From positions 1 to 17,988 of the forward strand of contig JAGVXR010000044.1 of the NCBI GenBank assembly GCA_018303645.1: 17,988 bases of DNA, read 5' to 3'. A program made the position numbers and the translations under genes. Position 1 is the first letter of the stretch. Every line of letters starts with the position of its first letter. Source of the stretch: Candidatus Woesearchaeota archaeon. Its GTDB lineage: Archaea > Nanobdellota > Nanobdellia > Woesearchaeales > GW2011-AR4. The notes beneath the pieces are model-generated. The model searched no databases, was not told the origin of the DNA, and worked only from the letters and a program-made list of their open reading frames with translations. This document shows positions 14,697-17,988 of this stretch, in pieces.

Positions 14697-15241
14697 TTAT
14701 AAATTTTGTAACTAGCAACAAAAACAAAGTCAAGGAATTCAGGCAGATTCTGGAGCCTGAAATAAAAGTTAATCATATCGGGATGTCTTATCCTGAATTG
14801 AGAAGTGATGATTCAGAAGAGATTGCAAGGCATTCTGCAAAAGAATTGGCTGATAAATTGAAAAAGCCAGTTGTAGTGGAAGATTCCGGATTGTTTATTG
14901 ATTCATTAAATGGTTTTCCTGGAGCATATTCTGCGACAATCCATAAAAAAATAGGATTGAATGGAATATTAAAGCTGATGAAAGGCGTAAAAAACAGGAA
15001 TTGCACTTACAAAAGCGCTGTTGCATACTGCAGGCCGAATAAAAAGCCAGTAAGCTTTCTTGGAGAGGAAAAAGGAAAAGTATCGGAAAAAATCAAAGGC
15101 AGTTTCGGCTTCGGGCACGATCCAATTTTCATCCTGGAAGGCAGCAACAAAACCTATGGCGAGATGGAAAACTGCATTGAAATTAAAAAATTCAGGAGAA
15201 TGGCTGTTGGGAAGTTAAGAAGTTATTTATTAAATAGATAG
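14693..15241 (+). CDS. rdgB: XTP/dITP pyrophosphatase (RdgB/HAM1 family)
   Basis: The 182-aa enzyme hydrolyses non-canonical purine triphosphates (XTP, ITP, dITP) to monophosphates and pyrophosphate, keeping them out of DNA and RNA. Family motifs are present: TSNKNKVKEF at the N-terminus (substrate loop), VVEDSGLFIDSLNGFPGAYSA (catalytic Asp), GEEKGKVSEKIKGSFGFGHDPIF, and a basic C-terminal helix. The usual SHR near the end is replaced by FRRMAVGK, a variation to note. Length is normal. Its ATG overlaps the aspS stop, so the two are coupled. A long structured non-coding stretch follows immediately after the stop. Confidence 0.92.
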   Translation: MIINFVTSNKNKVKEFRQILEPEIKVNHIGMSYPELRSDDSEEIARHSAKELADKLKKPVVVEDSGLFIDSLNGFPGAYSATIHKKIGLNGILKLMKGVKNRNCTYKSAVAYCRPNKKPVSFLGEEKGKVSEKIKGSFGFGHDPIFILEGSNKTYGEMENCIEIKKFRRMAVGKLRSYLLNR

Positions 15242-15306
15242 GCGAGGCGGAGAGGCTGGGCAACAGAAAAATAAAGAAATGGTATAAATAGCCTGTGCCG
15301 CCGAGC
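15242..15306 (+). repeat. Long stem with tandem G.A mismatches
   Basis: GCGAGGCGG (15242-15250) pairs with CCGCCGAGC (15298-15306), with two adjacent G.A mismatches inside the helix. AGGC (15253-15256) pairs with GCCT (15291-15294) further in. The stem begins directly after the rdgB stop. Its loop contains the TATA-like GGTATAAATA, so terminator and promoter readings compete. Confidence 0.5.
15281..15290 (+). promoter_or_regulatory. Candidate TATA box for the structured region
   Basis: GGTATAAATA is followed 25-29 bases later by an AT-rich start region with an ATG at 15315. That ATG opens a 24-codon frame (15315-15389, MSEGRIEFSHFYVKN...). The frame runs into the first palindrome and is probably not a gene, so the box may serve a non-coding transcript. 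Confidence 0.4.
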
Positions 15307-15351
15307 TGTAAATAATGTCCGAAGGACGGATTGAATTTTCTCATTTTTATG

Positions 15352-15429
15352 TCAAAAACCACCCATCAGAGACGGGTGGCATGATGTGACAAGCAGTAAG
15401 CCATCCCGTACATATACGGTGGTTTTTGA
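15352..15429 (+). repeat. 12-bp inverted repeat enclosing alternative hairpins
   Basis: TCAAAAACCACC (15352-15363) pairs perfectly with GGTGGTTTTTGA (15418-15429). Inside, CCACCC (15359-15364) can instead pair with GGGTGG (15374-15379), and CCGTA/TACGG (15406-15419) forms a tetraloop hairpin. The CCACC strand thus has two possible partners, a switch-like arrangement. Confidence 0.8.
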
Positions 15430-15435
15430 GCATGC

Positions 15436-15508
15436 TCGGAAATATACCATATTGTACATGCACATTGGACTTACGTCCATCAGTCAAAGACTGATGGTAT
15501 ATTTCCGA
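15436..15508 (+). repeat. 15-bp perfect inverted repeat enclosing two hairpins
   Basis: TCGGAAATATACCAT (15436-15450) pairs perfectly with ATGGTATATTTCCGA (15494-15508). Inside are TGGAC/GTCCA (15466-15479) and CATCAGTC/GACTGATG (15478-15496), the latter competing with the outer stem. It is separated from the preceding element only by the palindrome GCATGC (15430-15435). Confidence 0.85.
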
Positions 15509-15538
15509 CATATTAAAATCATAATAAATCAATAACAT

Positions 15539-15603
15539 CGAAAATCAGTGGAATGTGGGCGAATTCGCTTTGAACGAGCTCACTCGCATGTCACAGATTT
15601 TCG
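15539..15603 (+). repeat. Third dyad with inner palindromes
   Basis: CGAAAATC-A-GTG (15539-15550) pairs with CAC-A-GATTTTCG (15592-15603) with one A.A mismatch. Inside lie the perfect palindrome GCGAATTCGC (15559-15568) and the hairpin CGAG-CTCA-CTCG (15575-15586). Confidence 0.75.
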
Positions 15604-15604
15604 G

Positions 15605-15628
15605 GGTTTTCGGAAAACCTGTTTTCCG
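15605..15628 (+). repeat. Two mutually exclusive hairpins
   Basis: CGGAAAAC (15611-15618) pairs with GTTTTCCG (15621-15628). Alternatively GGTTTT (15605-15610) pairs with AAAACC (15614-15619). The two cannot form together. They lie just upstream of the promoter of the next gene. Confidence 0.65.
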
Positions 15629-15633
15629 CAAAC

Positions 15634-15643
15634 TTTAAAAATA
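15634..15643 (+). promoter_or_regulatory. TATA box of the coiled-coil gene at 15664
   Basis: TTTAAAAATA is centred about 26 bases before the ATG at 15664, consistent with a leaderless transcript. Confidence 0.55.
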
Positions 15644-15663
15644 AAACTAAATCAACTATTAAC

Positions 15664-16239
15664 ATGCTCCAGAAAATAAAAGACTTGATGAAAGTAAAAG
15701 AGGATATTGACGTAATAAACAAAAATATAGAAGAGAATAATAAGCTTATTTCTGATTTAAAAGTGCAATTGGAGTCATTAAAAGATGGATTAATAGAGGC
15801 AAAAAAAGAGCAGAATGAGTTTCTGCACAACTTCAAGGACAACTTGCATGTAATAAAAAACCTAAGGGAGGATTTTGGCAAGGAAATATACGAATTTAAG
15901 CTATTAAAAGCGCAATTGCAAAGGAAGATTCTGGACAAATTCGAGGAAGAGCTGCAGAAGGATTTGGAAATAAACAGGGAAGCTCTCAAAAAGGATACGG
16001 AAGATTATAATGAATTAAGAAAAAAGGTGGCTGAAATCCTGTCAAGATTGAATCTGACAAGCAGCGAAATAAATAAATTCCTTGAAATAGGCAAAAATAT
16101 CAAAAAAGAGGATTTTGAATTGACAAAGTTCGCAATGCATCTTATGGAAATGGACAGGGAAAAGCTCGAATTGATGAGGAAGATTGACACTCTTGAAAGA
16201 TTGGTTTCAAAGATAAGAAGAAGGGAACTTGTGAGATAA
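15664..16239 (+). CDS. Coiled-coil protein of unknown function
   Basis: The 191-aa product is almost entirely charged alpha helix with heptad-like spacing from residue 10 to about 150 (INKNIEENNKLISDLKVQLE, ...FEEELQKDLEINREAL). It ends in a basic tail (LERLVSKIRRRELVR). There are no membrane segments, signal peptide or enzyme motif. The ATG is set by a TATA box 26 bases upstream. The gene is isolated: a long chain of palindromes lies before it and another structured stretch starts 3 bases after its stop. That flanking makes it a possible partner of a structured RNA, but nothing in the protein shows RNA binding beyond the basic C-terminus. Confidence 0.75.
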   Translation: MLQKIKDLMKVKEDIDVINKNIEENNKLISDLKVQLESLKDGLIEAKKEQNEFLHNFKDNLHVIKNLREDFGKEIYEFKLLKAQLQRKILDKFEEELQKDLEINREALKKDTEDYNELRKKVAEILSRLNLTSSEINKFLEIGKNIKKEDFELTKFAMHLMEMDREKLELMRKIDTLERLVSKIRRRELVR

Positions 16240-16242
16240 ATG

Positions 16243-16320
16243 GAGGTGTTTGCCCCAGGCAAGAGGGTAGTCAAAACCCGGGGCAAAGATGGATTTTAAT
16301 AGCCTTCAAAGCATCACCTC
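16243..16320 (+). ncRNA. Three-way-junction-like fold after the coiled-coil gene
   Basis: GAGGT (16243-16247) pairs with ACCTC (16316-16320), enclosing two arms. One arm is TTTGCCCC (16249-16256) with GGGGCAAA (16280-16287), itself holding GGGT/ACCC (16265-16268, 16276-16279). The other is GATG (16288-16291) with CATC (16312-16315). The fold starts 3 bases after the stop codon and is followed by a T-rich stretch, so it may be a 3'-end or terminator structure, or a separate small RNA. No known riboswitch consensus was recognised. Confidence 0.5.
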
Positions 16321-16401
16321 AGTTTTGTTTATCTAAATAAAGGATATCCCTCTCCTTTAAATACCATATGAACTTGACTTCTGGAATTGTCATTCATAAG
16401 C

Positions 16402-16409
16402 TTTATAAA
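16402..16409 (+). promoter_or_regulatory. TATA box of the membrane protein gene
   Basis: TTTATAAA is centred about 27 bases before the ATG at 16432. A second box, CTTTAAATA (about 16356-16364), lies further upstream. The nearer box supports the ATG at 16432 over the in-frame TTG at 16387. Confidence 0.55.
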
Positions 16410-16431
16410 GGGAATTTTAGAAGCTACCCTA

Positions 16432-17130
16432 ATGGTTCAGGTAGTTTTCAGCCCAAAATGGTTCTGGGGAAAGGATATTCTTATTGACTCTATTGCTTTG
16501 CTGGTGCTGCTGCTGATAGCAATTTTTGCCACAAGGTACTACAGAGTAAAAAAAAGCAGGAAATGCCTTTATTTGGCGCTTTCGTTCTATTTAATCGCGT
16601 TATCATTCTTTTCAAAGATTCTTATTAATTTTACAATATACTACCGGGTGCTCCATACTCAGGTTATAGGCTCTATGGGGTACACTCAAGTCGTGCTCAA
16701 ATCTTCTGAGATACTGTCTGTCAGCGGGCTGTTCTTATACAGGCTGTTCACGCTGCTTGGGCTTTTTATGCTTTACTCGATATATGAAAAGCAGTCAAAG
16801 GCCAACATTATCCTGATGATGTATTTTATTGTGATATCTATTTTCTTCAGCAAAGAGGAATACTATATTTTTTACCTGACAACTTTTATTTTCTTAGGAA
16901 TAATATCCAACAGGTACTACCAAAACTATAAGAAAAATAAAGAGAAGGCTTCAGGGATGCTTGCAGCCAGCTTTTCAATCATAACTTTAAGCCAGATATT
17001 CTTCATGTTTGTGAATTTCACAAAACATTTTTATGTTGTAGGGGAAATAATACAGCTTATAGGGTATATTGCATTGTTAGTCACATTCATCAAGGTGCTG
17101 AAGCATGGAAGGGAAAAGGACAAGGATTGA
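16432..17130 (+). CDS. Polytopic membrane protein, likely sensor partner of a winged-helix regulator
   Basis: The 232-aa protein has about seven hydrophobic segments, beginning DSIALLVLLLIAIFA and ending IGYIALLVTFIKVL, with a charged C-terminal tail (KHGREKDKD). Basic residues (RYYRVKKSRK; NYKKNKEK) fall in alternating loops. It starts MVQVVFSPKWFWGKD; an upstream TTG would add 15 residues, but the TATA position favours the ATG. The last 26 bases overlap the winged-helix gene in another frame, so the two are co-translated. No transporter or enzyme motif is seen. By context it may sense a membrane signal and control the downstream regulator; that is inference. Confidence 0.75.
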   Translation: MVQVVFSPKWFWGKDILIDSIALLVLLLIAIFATRYYRVKKSRKCLYLALSFYLIALSFFSKILINFTIYYRVLHTQVIGSMGYTQVVLKSSEILSVSGLFLYRLFTLLGLFMLYSIYEKQSKANIILMMYFIVISIFFSKEEYYIFYLTTFIFLGIISNRYYQNYKKNKEKASGMLAASFSIITLSQIFFMFVNFTKHFYVVGEIIQLIGYIALLVTFIKVLKHGREKDKD

Positions 17131-17377
17131 CATCATTGAGGACATGCTTTCTTCCATAATAAATAAAGGCGGCAGAATTAAGCCCACTCACATGATGTAC
17201 AAGTCCAACATGTCCCATAGCCAGATGAAATCCTACCTGAACGATTTGGTGCAAAAAGAGCTTGTGAGGAAGGTAAAAGACGGCAATTATGATTATATCA
17301 TTATAACCGACGAAGGCTATAAATTTGTGGAGAAATTGAAGCAGATGAGGGAATTTGAGAAGGTATTTGGATTGTAG
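17105..17377 (+). CDS. Winged-helix transcription regulator
   Basis: This 90-aa single-domain protein has the small archaeal winged-helix pattern: helix 1 (IDIIEDMLSSIIN), KGGRIKPTHMMYKSNMSHSQ leading to the recognition helix (MKSYLNDLVQKELV), and the wing (KDGNYDYIIITDEGYKFV), then a short dimerisation-like helix. This matches the HTH_45-like family. It is a DNA-binding regulator by fold; targets are unknown. Its ATG lies inside the end of the membrane-protein gene (26-base overlap), implying a functional pair. Confidence 0.85.
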   Translation: MEGKRTRIDIIEDMLSSIINKGGRIKPTHMMYKSNMSHSQMKSYLNDLVQKELVRKVKDGNYDYIIITDEGYKFVEKLKQMREFEKVFGL

Positions 17378-17405
17378 ATTAGTTGCCTGATTCCTAAAAC
17401 AAAAA

Positions 17406-17416
17406 TATATATAAAC
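17406..17416 (+). promoter_or_regulatory. TATA box of gatC
   Basis: TATATATAAAC is centred about 27 bases before the ATG at 17438, giving a leaderless transcript and separating gatC from the regulator gene. Confidence 0.6.
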
Positions 17417-17437
17417 ACTTAGAAATCAGCTTCTATT

Positions 17438-17722
17438 ATGGAAGTCGACAAAAAGCTTCTGGAGCACGTTGCTGAGGTTGCGAGAATCAAGCTTAACGAA
17501 GAGGAAATAAAGAAATTCCTGCCGCAGCTTAAGGAGTCATTGGAGTTCTTTTCAAAACTGAAGGAGATTGATACAGAAGGAGTTAAGCCAAGCTTCCAGC
17601 CTGTTGAGCTGAAGAATGCAATGCGCGAAGACAAGGAAAAGCAATGCCTTTCGCAGGATGATGCATTGTCATTGACAGAGCACAAGAAAGACGGTTACTT
17701 CAAGGGCCCGAGGGCTGTTTGA
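17438..17722 (+). CDS. gatC: Asp-tRNA(Asn)/Glu-tRNA(Gln) amidotransferase subunit C
   Basis: This 94-aa subunit stabilises GatA in the GatCAB complex, which amidates Asp-tRNA(Asn) and Glu-tRNA(Gln). Family features: the N-terminal helices (LLEHVAEVARIKLNEEEIKKF), the FFSKLKEIDTEGVKP segment, MREDKE, and the closing DGYFKGPRAV, close to the typical GatC end (F-x-V-P-R/K-V). Length is normal. The stop overlaps the ATG of the next gene as TGATG. gatA and gatB are not in the window. Its presence makes a non-discriminating role for the nearby AspRS plausible. Confidence 0.93.
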   Translation: MEVDKKLLEHVAEVARIKLNEEEIKKFLPQLKESLEFFSKLKEIDTEGVKPSFQPVELKNAMREDKEKQCLSQDDALSLTEHKKDGYFKGPRAV

Positions 17723-17988
17723 TGGAAAAATATCTGATTTTATTATTTTTTATAGTTATTTTGGCAACAGCGTGCAACAATTCACAAACAGAAAAGGAGC
17801 AAAACAGCGGGAATATCCATATGGTTAGATATGCAACAATAGAGACTGATAAAGGAACAATTAAAGCAGAGCTTTATGTAAAGCAGGCTCCCATAACGAC
17901 AAAAAATTTCATTGACTTGGCAAATTCTGGATTTTATAACGGATTGGCATTTCACAGGGTTGAGCCGGGCTTTGTAGTGCAGGGTGGC
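17722..17988 (+). CDS. Lipoprotein peptidyl-prolyl isomerase (cyclophilin type), 3' end cut
   Basis: The first 89 residues are visible. It begins with a signal peptide ending in a lipobox (LATAC, Cys at about residue 18), which suggests a membrane-anchored extracellular lipoprotein. A short linker (NNSQTEKEQNSGN) leads into a cyclophilin domain: VRYATIETDKGTIKAELY, APITTKNFIDLANSGFYNGL, then FHRVEPGFVVQGG. The FHR catalytic Arg motif and the VQGG motif are intact up to the edge. It would speed prolyl cis-trans isomerisation in secreted proteins. It is coupled to gatC by TGATG, though the functions are unrelated. The rest of the domain lies outside the window. Confidence 0.9.
   Translation, partial: MEKYLILLFFIVILATACNNSQTEKEQNSGNIHMVRYATIETDKGTIKAELYVKQAPITTKNFIDLANSGFYNGLAFHRVEPGFVVQGG

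Larger units (their letters stand above)
15242..15630 (+). ncRNA. Candidate structured RNA or palindromic mobile element (chain of strong stems)
   Basis: This 390-base gap has no convincing gene but at least five dyads in series: 15242-15306, 15352-15429, 15436-15508, 15539-15603 and 15611-15628. Three of them enclose smaller hairpins, giving three-way-junction shapes. A strong TATA box (GGTATAAATA, 15281-15290) could start a transcript near 15312. It matches no RNA I can name: the conserved cores of RNase P and SRP RNA are absent. It could instead be a cluster of REP/MITE-like elements. It ends just before the promoter of the coiled-coil gene at 15664. Confidence 0.5.

Noticed and set aside
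15437..15510. H/ACA guide RNA: a 71-base hairpin followed directly by ACA
   Set aside because: The lower stem is 14 bp with no two-sided pocket, and no kink-turn is evident in the upper part; the ACA is probably chance.
15347..15538. 63-aa minus-strand frame across the palindromes
   Set aside because: Its codons are dictated by the inverted repeats, it has no promoter or ribosome site in the right place, and it reads like translated palindrome.
15242..15630. RNase P or SRP RNA
   Set aside because: The conserved cores (for example GAGGAAAGTCC of RNase P) are absent, and the helices do not fit either architecture.
1..17988. tRNA genes and CRISPR arrays
   Set aside because: No T-loop GTTCGAATC-type motif with acceptor pairing was found on either strand, and no regularly spaced repeats of 20-40 bp were seen.

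Overview
The window looks like a piece of a small-genome archaeal chromosome, most likely from the DPANN side (Woesearchaeota/Pacearchaeota-like). This is inferred from gene content and promoters, not from a marker gene. The reasons are: many genes have an archaeal TATA box (TTTAAATA or TTTATAAA) centred about 26-29 bases before the ATG, which implies leaderless mRNAs; there is an archaeal translin, a FlaI/GspE-type secretion ATPase with a ribbon-helix-helix partner, a HEPN-MNT pair, a GatC, and several coiled-coil or small membrane proteins of the kind found in these lineages. No tRNA, rRNA or CRISPR array was seen.

Layout. (1) 1-111: 5' end of an unknown minus-strand gene. (2) 170-1022, minus: HEPN-MNT nucleotidyltransferase pair, with an 18-bp direct repeat upstream. 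(3) 1237-6660, minus: a tightly coupled four-gene operon: 48-aa ribbon-helix-helix protein, type IV filament/secretion ATPase, membrane-anchored surface protein with a pilin-like N-terminus, and secreted HEXXH metallopeptidase. The last two genes each carry an apparent one-base loss in a four-base homopolymer. (4) 6805-8880, plus: nitrilase-family amidohydrolase and two coiled-coil proteins. (5) 8877-10626, minus: three tandem paralogous five-helix membrane proteins. (6) 10644-11298, minus: a small two-gene, toxin-antitoxin-like unit behind a perfect 11-bp inverted repeat. (7) 11299-11804: no intact gene; transposase remnant and two promoters. (8) 11805-15241, plus: translin (5' end disrupted by a 46-bp tandem duplication), bacterial-type aspartyl-tRNA synthetase fused to a YbaK editing domain, and RdgB/HAM1 nucleotide house-cleaning enzyme. 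(9) 15242-15630: a non-coding stretch that is a chain of strong inverted repeats. (10) 15664-16239, plus: coiled-coil protein, followed by another three-way-junction-like fold. (11) 16432-17377, plus: overlapping polytopic membrane protein and winged-helix regulator. (12) 17438-17988, plus: gatC and the start of a lipoprotein cyclophilin.

How the genes fit together. AspRS has features reported for non-discriminating enzymes and GatC lies 3 kb away, so the organism probably makes Asn-tRNA(Asn) and/or Gln-tRNA(Gln) by transamidation. The ATPase operon looks like a surface-filament or export module with its own regulator and two surface/secreted clients. The most unexplained items are the structured DNA/RNA around the coiled-coil gene at 15664, the AspRS-YbaK fusion, and the three-paralog membrane cassette facing two coiled-coil genes.
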